Below, piece after piece: positions 36,614 to 46,800 of a stretch of 64,000 nt of DNA. This DNA is from Colias croceus (lineage: Eukaryota; Arthropoda; Insecta; Lepidoptera; Pieridae), in assembly GCF_905220415.1 (NCBI RefSeq), contig NC_059558.1, positions 4,290,501-4,354,500 of the forward strand, in the 5' to 3' direction. Both the position numbers and the translations under genes were made by a program. The notes beneath the pieces are model-generated. The model was not told the DNA's origin. It did not search any database and saw only the letters and a list, made by a program, of their open reading frames with translations. Positions within the stretch are counted from its first letter, which is position 1. Every line of letters starts with the position of its first letter.

Positions 36614-38203
36614 GGGGAGAGTTGGATAATACCGCGCGGTTGATAATTCCGCGCGTATGCGTAATTCCAAAACTATCCACTAGATCTGCGAATCAGTGGG
36701 TACACATCGAAGCCGGACATGCCTACACCCCTCCCCGCGCACCGCCATTACGGTTCACGCAACGACGGAGATAGTACGTGCCGTAGTTGTTTTTTTCGTT
36801 ACTGCTTGTAATTTTTCGTGTACCTTCGGAAAGAAGTAAGTAATACTGTATTTATATTGTAATGCTTTGATACTATACATTTTTAATGCTTGTATTCTGT
36901 AGAATTCATATCAGAATACGTTTCTACGTACTACAATATCTTCCATATAATTTTGAGGTTAAAAAATAAAATGATCAAGTTTGATAATTCCGCGCCGAGG
37001 GCGCGGTATTATCAGTCGAGGGCGCGAAATTGTAAACTATGAAAATTATGTTTTATTTACATTAACTTGTTTTTACCTCAACAAAAGAGTTATGTATGAC
37101 ATGTCTGTATGTAAATCTGTTTGTGGTATTTTATATCCTAACCGATAAAACCGATTTTGATTGAATTTGAGTAATTTAAGATAAATAGTTGTGTGTGATA
37201 TCTGTTTTAGATGGACCAATCTGTGCCAAAGAAAAAGAAGAAGTCATGGGATCCCACAAAAGAAAATAAAAATACAGCGACGTGTTAAAAAACTGCACTC
37301 CATTATTCTCACTTCAACACCATTAAAAGAGCAGTTAGAGGAAAAAGAAAGAAAACGACAAATGAAGATAGCAAAAGAAAATAATGTTGCAGAGAAGAAA
37401 GTTAAAGAAAAGAAACAAATTAAAGGAAAGTCTGTCAAGAGAAAAGTTTTGAACAGTAGCGAAAATACTGAGGATGAAGATAATAATATGAAAAGCAAGA
37501 AGCAGGTCAGGAAAGGAAAAAAGAAAGACAAAGGGAAGTCTAAGAAACGTATGTATGTAAGTATGGATGATGTGCCCCTAACTGACATAGAGAATAGGGA
37601 TATTTGCGCCGTATGTGAAGAGTTTGGTCGTAATGGAGAGCTGTGGTTCCGTTGCTGTAGATGCTCGAATTGGATACACAAGGAATGTAGCGGAAAAGAT
37701 TCTGCTGATAATTTTTTGTGTGATTTTTGCTGTGATTAATATAACTTGATATCTGATATTTAATTGATATTAGGTATTTTTGAGACTGACTAGTCCATAT
37801 ATAATTTAAAGATTTACAAAAACTTCTTGTTATAAAAAAATATTTACGTTTAAGTTGTCACAAAGAATTTAAGTTTTTGTTAATTTAATTTCTAGAAAAA
37901 GATTTGGGTTTTTTGGACTTTTTTACTTCTATTACTCACCTATTTGTGTGGGATTAAAGTGGGCACGATTTTGTCAACCCAGGGCACGATATTATCAGAC
38001 CAGTTTGACAATATCGCGACTTTATATTTTTTTGGTAAATGGCAATAATTACTTTTTGTTTAAATTTTGTAAGTTTGTGTTATATGGTATGCGTACCTGA
38101 ATAAATGTCCTACTAATTACGCAATTTTATTTTTTTTAACAACAATCAGTTTCCTAACTATAGGCCCAAGTCCTTAGGGGCTCGGTATTATCCAACTCTC
38201 CCC
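36614..38203 (+). mobile_element. Internally deleted pogo-like DNA transposon
   Basis: The terminal inverted repeats GGGGAGAGTTGGATAATACC (left) and its complement (right end at 38203) are identical over at least 20 bp, and TA flanks both ends (36612-36613, 38204-38205). Subterminal copies of gataattccgcgc and gcggtattatc recur at both sides, possibly transposase binding sites. It encodes only a short basic N-terminal piece and a zinc-finger tail; the DDE catalytic region is absent. TA target sites and the basic-plus-PHD tail suggest the pogo/Tigger group of Tc1-mariner, but without the catalytic core the superfamily is inferred. Confidence 0.78.
37191..37739 (+). pseudogene. Transposase remnant: Lys-rich tail with C-terminal PHD-like zinc finger
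   Basis: This 182-codon frame lies inside the pogo-like element. About residues 25-135 are strongly basic (many KK/KR/EK pairs). Residues 140-182 carry a CAVC ... RCCRC ... WIHKEC ... FLCDFC zinc-binding pattern, i.e. a PHD/RING-like finger also found as the C-terminal tail of some insect transposases. A second short frame in another phase starts at 37211 (MDQSVPKKKKKSWDPT) and stops at 37288; it looks like the original N-terminus. A deletion and frame change therefore seem to have removed the DNA-binding and catalytic parts. Whether the remnant is expressed is unknown. Confidence 0.6.
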
Positions 38204-38459
38204 TACATAGTAAAGTCCGTTATACAATATGCAAGAACGCCGCGGTACATAAATTCAAGATCAAAATTTCTGTACAAAGCGACACTGGCCGTACATGTTT
38301 TATTGAATGAAAATTAGATGTTAGGCGCGGGTCACACTGGACGAGCAGAGATGAAAAATTTTAAGGCTCATCCACACGATTTATTCTTGCTCTAAGTTGC
38401 TTTAAGTAAAGAACTGATTCACTAATACTTATTAAGTACACAGATTATCTAATATCTAA

Positions 38460-38697
38460 TATTTATCTAATATATAATATAAAGGCGAAAGTTTGTATGG
38501 ATGTATGGATGTATGGATGTTTGTTACTCTTTCACGTAAAAACTACTAAACCGATTACAATGAAATTTAGCACACATATAGAGGGTAACTTGGATTAACA
38601 CAAAGGATAGTTTTTATCCTGGAAATCCCACGGGAACGGGAACTATGCGGGTTTTCCTTTGCAAACGCGGGCGAAGCCGCGGGCGGAAATCTAGTAT
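38460..38697 (+). mobile_element. Helitron-like element, full length
   Basis: Runs from the tatataatataaaggcgaaag start, through a short gtatggat repeat, to gggcgaagccgcgggcggaa then atctagt. Confidence 0.65.
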
Positions 38698-38834
38698 TAC
38701 ATAAACTTACATTTACCTTGTAAACATTACCCATAGGTACTAGACTGTACTGTGCTTTTAAACCACAGACCACAAATAAAAAAACGGACTTACATTTTTA
38801 ATTACTCTACATTACAGAAAATATACAATTCTAG

Positions 38835-39185
38835 CTGCCCCGGCAGACGTTGTTCTGCCCTATTGCCCCTTTTTCGTGTTTTCTCTCCTTGTGAACCTTG
38901 CTTGTGCCTTACCAAAAACGTTTATAAAATTTGTGCCGAATTGGCCGATTCTTGGGTTTTGCGCTTAGCAACACATTTTGCGATTCAGTTATATATTAGG
39001 TACATAGCCTAGCGGTCCGCCTTGGCTTCGCGCGTGGCACATGTTTACGTTTTCTCTCCTTACGAGCCGTCCTCGTACATACTTCAAGGAATATTATAAA
39101 AAAATAATTAACAAAATCGGTTCAGCCGTTCTCAAGTTTTCCTCTTACCAACACATTTAGCGATTTATGTTTATTATGTAGAAGA
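38835..39185 (+). mobile_element. Transposon remnant, same family as 2600-2760
   Basis: Contains ctgccccggcagacgttgtt, two ttttctctcct blocks (about 38879 and 39050) and a caacacatttagcgattta end. The blocks recur in order, so the remnant may be an internal duplication or two nested copies. Confidence 0.45.
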
Positions 39186-39465
39186 TCCATGTATAACATT
39201 ATTCCACATTCCCAAATACCTCATAAAATTTACGAAAAATTATAATTCGTGACATAATTACTCTCAGCTTAATATTTTGTAAATATTTCATATACCAGCA
39301 CCTGTATGACCCTAAGCCTTTAAAATGTACCCTTTTGAATTGTTACCCTGTTTTCAGTAATTAGTGCTAACGTGATTATAATTTTATAATGCTCGGAATT
39401 AGGTCCTTAATGAGTGTAGAAATTGTGAGATGAAATATTTTTTCATATAAACTGTACCAGAAAAA

Positions 39466-39490
39466 GGGACCAGGGACGGCCCCTGGTCCC
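39466..39490. other. GC-rich perfect hairpin
   Basis: gggaccaggg and ccctggtccc form a 10-bp perfect stem around acggc, isolated in AT-rich DNA. No T-run follows closely. Confidence 0.7.
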
Positions 39491-40639
39491 ATAATACGTT
39501 ATGACCTCTTATTTCTAGACAGTTTACGCCGTGAATTGAACTGACTGGCATAATATAATATAATTATAATATATATAATTAACCATGGCTGGTTATTGCG
39601 TTTTGAAAGTCAGTTCAAAAAAATAACATATACGGCCCCAGTCATGATAAGTAGGTACTCCCATTTTTAATTTTAAAATATAAAGATTTTTATGACGATT
39701 ATTAATAATATACTCGTGAGTCGTGGCTTTGCTGTATTTTGACTGTACATCGAATATCAAATATTGCGTCTAACTTTGAACCTTTATCTATTGCCAGGGT
39801 AAATTTTATCAAAATCTCTTCTCTCTCGAATAATCGAATGTATGAATATAATATAGCAAAATCGATGATAATTATTTGCATTTTTTTTTTCAAAATCGAT
39901 TTAGTAGCCATAAGAATGCAATATATTATCTCAAATAAATGATAAATACATGACTTAAATTTCGCATTATATTTTAATATCTATGGAACTTTGATCGGAT
40001 AGCCATCGAATAAGCAAGCCAATTCACATCTTTAAATTTAATGTACATTATTAACGCAAGTAAACGAAGATATAGGTCTTATCTTTAGATAACATGAAGT
40101 ACGCGTAGAGTTACGAATTAACAGACATTCCAAATTTTAGGTATAGAGTCATAAAAAATCTTAAAATCTCGTTAATATCGTATTAAAGGATTATTATTTA
40201 TTATTATACCACGCCTATATTTTTGATTGCTCAGTGTTTACTTGGCTGATGCTATCAATTGAGATGTCCCAGCCTCATAAAAAATTAAAAATTAAATCAC
40301 TTTTAAATGATTACAAACTTCTTTTAAATGTAAAGCTAGCAAACAACTCGTTAAACGAAATTAACATAACTCTTGACGTAAGAAACTACTCCATCCTTTA
40401 CCAAAATAAACAATCCAGTCTATATACCTTCCTAACCCTACAACCAAGGTTATACAGGAAATATTTATCGATAATACCATATCGACATCAATGAGCCAAT
40501 ACTAAAAACGCTAAAACGTTGCCGTCTCTTGAAGTTAATGCATACATTAGTGATAGTGGATGTGTTTATATTGTAATTATGGAGAGAGGTTCGTTAATCC
40601 TTGTTTGATTTTGCATAATATGTCAGTGAAGTGTTGAAA

Positions 40640-40800
40640 ACACCTTTTTGAAGTGACTTCTATAAGCGCGTTGATATTCAAATTCCAAGGTCGCGTCATG
40701 GCAATACCTTCACGTCATGGACAAAGGCGAGGATTTTGGTTATAATCTTACCAAAGAAGTTTCACTTCTGACACGTGTGCTCTGCACATTCTTTTGTATG
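40640..40800. repeat. Remnant related to the 16133 MITE
   Basis: Contains ggtcgcgtcatggcaatacc and aaagaagtttcacttctgac then acgtgtgctctgcaca, which match the right half of the 16133-16310 element. Confidence 0.5.
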
Positions 40801-41384
40801 TGGAGAATGTATAACTGCATTCCCGTGATTTGGTAGAGGGTCTGGGCTATGTCTGACTCCTATTGCTAAAGTAGAAGTGATCCTTACCCCAAGATTTGTA
40901 TCAAAGTACAAACTTTATAACAAATTTTAAAATCACTGAAAAGGTATAGCTAACAAAACATAAAAAATATTAAGAACGTTAAAAACATATATAGAAAAAA
41001 AGCGCAATTTTTGAAAAGTAAAATAATTACAATTGGTAACTTATATGTCCTTTAGCTACCAAGTCGATACAAAAAACTTAAGAAATCGTTATTTTCAATA
41101 AAATCGAATTTCTACCAAAATTTAAAAACCTAACATCAAGATGTGCAATCTACCATATATATTATTCTGTAATCAAAATAAGATCGATTCAAGTCCATTA
41201 TTGTAATATTAATATTATTTTAATTGCCTAAGATAATGCGTTTTATATTATAACTAACCTACCTGACGAATATGTGACTTAATTGACATCAATTAAAATA
41301 ATAACAATATAGAAAATAATTCCACACACTATAAAAATCATCTATTTAAAATCAGTTACCTATAAGTTTTTGTGTCTAAATTTA

Positions 41385-41690
41385 CTACCTTTCCGCCCGC
41401 GCCCTCGCTTGCGTAGTCACAGGAAATGGGAATGTTTCCCCGCTGTTAAAAGTAGCCTATGTCACCGTCTAGCCTCATCACTACATAGTATAAAACAAAG
41501 TCGCTTTTTCTGTCCCTATGTCCCTTTGTATGCTTTAATCTTTAAACTACGCAACTAACTAAAACTAAGCTAGTAATTACTAAAACCAGATTCGAATATC
41601 ATACTAGAAATCGCTCTATAATAATCAAGTGAAAGAAAGACAAATAAACAAACAGACTTTCGCATTTAAAATATTAGTATGGAATTAAGG
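41385..41690 (-). mobile_element. Nested Helitron-like fragments
   Basis: The inverted family terminus (tttccgcccgcgccctcgct) is interrupted by the acaaagtcgctttttctgtc block in plus orientation, then resumes to acagactttcgcatttaaaa. One copy has inserted in another. Confidence 0.5.
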
Positions 41691-42587
41691 AAAACAATCG
41701 CTTTAATTTAAAAAATAAAATAGTCAAAATTATTGACATCATTTCCATAAAGAAGTCATGAGCATCAATGCAAAGTAAATATTATGTACTTATTTATTTA
41801 ATCTCAGTGATGCAATATGAGAACAATTTTTCTAATCTTTTTAAAAATTTACGATTGGGATACGGTATAAGCGAGAAAATTAGTTTAGTTTAAGTATTTA
41901 TTACGTTGAGAATTGATATTAATTGAAATACCTACAATCTACATTCAAGAGATTTATCGTAAAAACTATAGATAAACTGTGGTCTGACTAATAGTCTAAG
42001 TTTCATAATATTTCTTGTCTATTTTATTACTTTTTATTACCTATATAATATATTAGAGTTCTAATACATGTTTCTGCCCGCGGCTTCGCTCGCGTTCACG
42101 TAATGCTCTCACTAAAATAGTTAGTATTATTAGGAAATAATTCGTGATATTGTTATCAATTTATATCTAATATTTTACACATATGCAACTAACCTCAAAA
42201 AAAAATTAAACACCAGTAAATTTTACTTTAACGTTAATGGAATCACATTTAAAAAATAACAAAGATCTTTAAAACATAACTAAACATCATAATGTATGTA
42301 AAGTCAATAGTTAAAACACCGGTTATTCTTATGTAGTTTTCTATTCTTAATTTCTTAATAATTCAAATAAAATTTAGTCACACGATAACCATAGAAGTGA
42401 ATGTTTGTGCTTAAAAACCTCCAATACGTATAGTGCGAAAAAAAACAGTGAAATTATTTTTGTGAAACTATGAAAGAAAATAGTTAAAGTAGAAGGGTTT
42501 AAATATGAGTATCTAGTCTATGTTATAGATATAATTCTTGTTATAATAAATTATGTTGGGTAATTATTTATATCTATGGAATAAAAA

Positions 42588-42750
42588 GACGTGTGGCACT
42601 CGGGGACTGCCGCGGTAAAGCTATTGCATGCTATGCCTTCAAGCCACACCTCCGCCCGTCGGAGTGGGGAGCGTGAGGTTTTTTCGTTACGGAATTTCCC
42701 GATTCGGTCCCTGCGCTCCAGGCCCGCGTTAGAAGCTATGCAATAGCTTA
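42588..42750 (+). repeat. GC-rich dispersed repeat, copy 2
   Basis: Opposite orientation to 24985-25145. It carries the same gtgtggcactcggggactgc start and agctatgcaatagctt end. High identity between the two suggests recent spread. Confidence 0.65.
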
Positions 42751-43574
42751 ATAAATAAATCTCTACATTAGAAATAATCCCTCTATATATATAATTGTAT
42801 TAAGAATAAAATATTTTTGATCATAGCATGTTAAATATGCAATTATTACCAGGCAATTAGGATTTGTTCCTAACTTTAATTTCACATTAGGTAGATATAA
42901 TTCCATCTCTACAAAAGTAGAGATTCAAACTTAGTACAAAATTATATTATAGAGGCTCTAAGTATAGAGGTGATATTTCTTTGATTGTTTCACTTAAAAT
43001 GAATACTTTAAATTAAACAAACAAATACAATAAATAGGCGTAATATATATTCTTATTTATAGATATACTTGCATGTAAATAATGTTCCCAATTTAAAATC
43101 TAACTAGTTAAATGTAAACGAAATTAAACTCTATTATTTAATGAACAGTGATGTAATTCGTTTAATCTATGTAAGTTAATCCATTGTATTTACATAACAA
43201 ATGAGTCAACATTATCTATTATAATAACTACAAGGTTTAACTTAGCAATCTCACATATCTAGACTTGTTGTTATACTTAAGATAACGATGAGTCATGTCT
43301 ACTTATTGTAATCAAAAGTTTATTTTTATTTATTAGGCTATGCCGGTACTTATACTATACAATACAATACTATATAGTACTCAGGGATCACGTACATATC
43401 TACGGGTGAAAAAATTTTTAAATAGGTCCAGCAGTTACGGAGTTTAACCTGATCAAACAAACAAACACTTCAATTTTGTATTATGCAGTGAAAATTGATA
43501 TTCAAAGCAAATCAAAGAAACAAAAATAATTATTTGTCGCAATTCTTCTGAATACAGGATAAGTTATAAGAAAC

Positions 43575-43805
43575 TAGGTTTCCGCCCGCGGCTTCGCCCG
43601 CGCAGTCAAAGAAAAACCCGCGTAGTTCCCGTTCCCGTTGGATTTCCGGGATTACGTCATTTTCCCGGGATAAAAAGTAGCCTATGTCCTTTCTCGGGTA
43701 TCCAAATATCTCCATACCAAATCACATGAAAATTGGTTCAGTAGTTTAGTCGTGATTGAGTAACAGACAGACAGAGTTACTTTCGCATTCATAATATTAG
43801 TATGG
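43575..43805 (-). mobile_element. Helitron-like element directly upstream of a candidate exon
   Basis: Begins ctaggtttccgcccgcggct and ends tcgcattcataatattagta then tgga. Its last bases meet the candidate first exon of the first channel gene at 43806. The minus-strand 61-codon frame inside it is a repeat frame. Confidence 0.65.
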
Positions 43806-43815
43806 ATGGCAGCAG
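43806..43815 (+). CDS. Copy A candidate initiating exon
   Basis: ATG GCA GCA G followed by a strong gtaaga donor. The single trailing base joins the next exon to give Asp-Val-Glu, the phase required there. It lies at the edge of a transposon and encodes only three residues, so a different upstream first exon is possible. Confidence 0.35.
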
Positions 43816-46800
43816 GTAAGAGACGGTAAATATTTAATTACTGTACACGCACTTATAAATTGGCTCAACTTAATAAGCTATTAAAAAAAAGGAAAAGGAA
43901 AAGTGGAAAGTCCACCATTTTATACATAAACTACATAACTGCCAACGCAAACTCAAAATTATGTTTGTATTTGACCGAGGTCACTAAAATCCTCATAATT
44001 AAACACTGATCTATTTACCACGACCCGTTTATTCTAATCTAGTAGTATCAAGCTCAATATCTTTAGGATGAAAATAATTTGTACTATATAATATTATTTT
44101 CCAGATGTAGAGCAGGGTATACCTGAAAGCCCGGAAAACGAACCGTTACTGAATCCCGCAAATGGCCGACCACTTCCGCAGCAGCAGCCAGTCTTCAGGT
44201 AAAGAATCTTAACTTGTTATTAAGAAAGGAAAAAAGATACCATTTATTCCAACACACAACAATAGCATTATATAATTATTATTAAAAAAAATTGGTTGTC
44301 TGTAAAGTCGGTTTACTGACGATAGTTGAACGTGACAACGTACGATTGTGCTTCTTTGTCGTTCGTTCCGCGCTCTCGCTCGCACTTCAAGCCTTACATG
44401 GAACGCCTCAGAGCGAGGTAACGCCGCATGAGTCATGTTTTTTCGTGCGTGCAGGCGGCTCTATCGAATTATAAGACGTTGTCACGTCAAAAAGTAATAA
44501 AAACACAAATTTATGTGTCGTTGCGTGCGCTTAAAAAGGATGCCAAGCAAGACTCAGGATACCTATAATAATTGAAAGAAAAAATACATGTCTTTGAAAA
44601 CTCCATGTGAACTCAAAGTCACTAATTCTGTGATCAACTTAACATTACCATAAAAAACCATACCACAGAAACATTTATCAAGACCATTCAATTTTAAAAT
44701 AAGCATATTCATTTTCCTTTCTTCTGTTTCATAATCATATCCCTAAACCGCTTTCATAATCAGATTACCTAAACCGCAGATGTAACACTATATTAGGCCT
44801 CGAGTAAAAATAAACTGTTATATTTATTTCATCATCAGTTTAATTTCATTTAAACCATTCCAATCTCTCTAATACCTGTGCGATCTGTGAACTTCACAAA
44901 CAAAGACCTGAGGCAAGCTGAAGCCAACGCTATATTGAATTACTTTAGTCAATATTTTTCCCCCTGTTTGATCTGGAAAACTAATCTTTAGTACTTTATT
45001 ACCTTTTAAATACAAGTAATCCTTTATTTGATTATTTTACTATGGAAATTAGGAAGAAATAATCCCTATTAAATGCTAACTAAAATTTGCGTTGTCATTC
45101 GAAATTGTTAACTGAAACCATCCCAAATCTTATTCATTTTAAAGATAAATGTATAGATAGGTAGGTATTCTAAAACATTGGTACATTAAGATTACATTAC
45201 GAGCACTCAAAATAAAGTGTAAATAGACATGGATCGAGCGCTACATCGTCAAAATACAGTCATGTAATACCACAGTTATACCCATATACCGCTAAGATTC
45301 TTCCAAAACCTTTTTTCCAGACGCCCATTGCATCCCACGTTACAAAAGCTGAACTTAGAACCAGAGTCAGTTACATCCACAGCGGAATCCACACCCGCGC
45401 TCGACACATCAGAGACTTGGCCGAAAAAATGGCGCCGGAGTGACCGAAGGCTGAGGAGACTTAACACAGAACTTCTGGAAGCTATAGATGCACATGATGT
45501 TGAAGAGGCTGAAAGGTATACCACTTCATACCTACTATATCAGCAATTAAGGATTAAGGATTGTGTCAGAAGGTTCCGCTCTTCCTTGACTATTATAGAA
45601 ATTACATAATATGATTGATTAAAAAGCAAAAACATGAAAGAAAAACCGAATTTGATAAAATCTCTGTGAGTTATAAAAATAAAACCATAACATTGCTCCA
45701 GTGCGGATTTTAAATCCGAACGACGAACAAAAAAGTTATTTTAAGCATTTACTTTATTAGTAAGGATTCAGTTTAGGTTCCCACCTACTATTGAGAGTCG
45801 AGAATTTTAAATAAACACTTTTTACAAAATTTTTCGTCTCAATGAGTCCAAAAATAGGTAAACACCTACAGGACCTACATTTCTCAGGCTACTAAAATCT
45901 GGAGCCAATCCGAACGCGACATGCCGCTTGGACAACGTATCAGCTTGTCACATAGCTGCGTTAGTTGGCGGGGATGCCCTGGGTCTGTTGATCAAGTATG
46001 GTGCTGAGAAACACCGCCTGGACAAGTATGGAAGGACCCCGCTGCACCTTGCCGCGTATGCTGGCAACGCACGACAGATGGCCATCTTGCTTGGCCTGTC
46101 TGAAGGTACGTTTTAACCTACGTGTCAGATAAACATGATTATTCCAAGGATTATTCTTTCATCAACACAATACCTACTTTAAAAGATAAATAAATAACAA
46201 GGTTCCGACATAATTTTATTATTTACACAAAACATCAATTACCTTATTTATTATATGCACACTGCACAGTTGCATGTTTCAATATTTCTTTTAATTTTTT
46301 TTATATTTTTCAATCAAATGAAATGGAAATTCAATCTATAAACTGAACAGAATTATCATAATAGTGGAATAAATTCTACGAAATAAATAGCAAAATATCC
46401 GCGCACAAATATTTGCCTCAAGAACAAACAGCGTTTCCGCCGTGCCCAGAACTTTTCATATTAAAGCCGTTCTTGCAAAGGAAATTATACTATAGATTTA
46501 AATTCAAACAAACAAACGTTTCACTCCTTGATATTAATGAGTTTTAATATACGAAGCAAGAATACTATGAGCACGCGCTATTTACGTACAGTCAACAAAA
46601 TAGTGTGAAAGAAAAAAATATCATTTCAATCCTTTATTAATTTTATAAAAAGCAATTTTAAGCTTTGAAAGTATTAATTACAGTTACATTAAGATCTAAT
46701 TTCTCATAACAACAATAAGATGAAATTCATGGTCTGGAGCGACCACCGCTTCAGTTTTTTTGGAAACCAGCCGCAAAACCATGAGCTCGTCAGTCACATC

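Larger units (their letters stand above)
20166..43805. other. Gene-free interval rich in transposon remnants
   Basis: The 23.6 kb between the KH-domain gene and the channel pair. Apart from the deleted transposase in the pogo-like element I see no exon series on either strand. The frames at 21940-22500, 27850-28110, 36290-36500, 39700-39940 and 40234-40494 have no recognisable domain and are probably chance. Stretches such as 28600-29980 and 39500-40600 are unique-looking AT-rich DNA in which I see nothing further. Distant enhancers or non-coding RNAs cannot be excluded by eye. Confidence 0.6.

Noticed and set aside
37244..37681. 145-codon minus-strand frame
   Set aside because: It is the mirror of the lysine-rich transposase remnant (poly-Phe/Leu/Ser translation).
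40234..40494. 86-codon plus-strand frame
   Set aside because: AT-rich, no recognisable motif, no splice partners and no nearby related frame; most likely chance.
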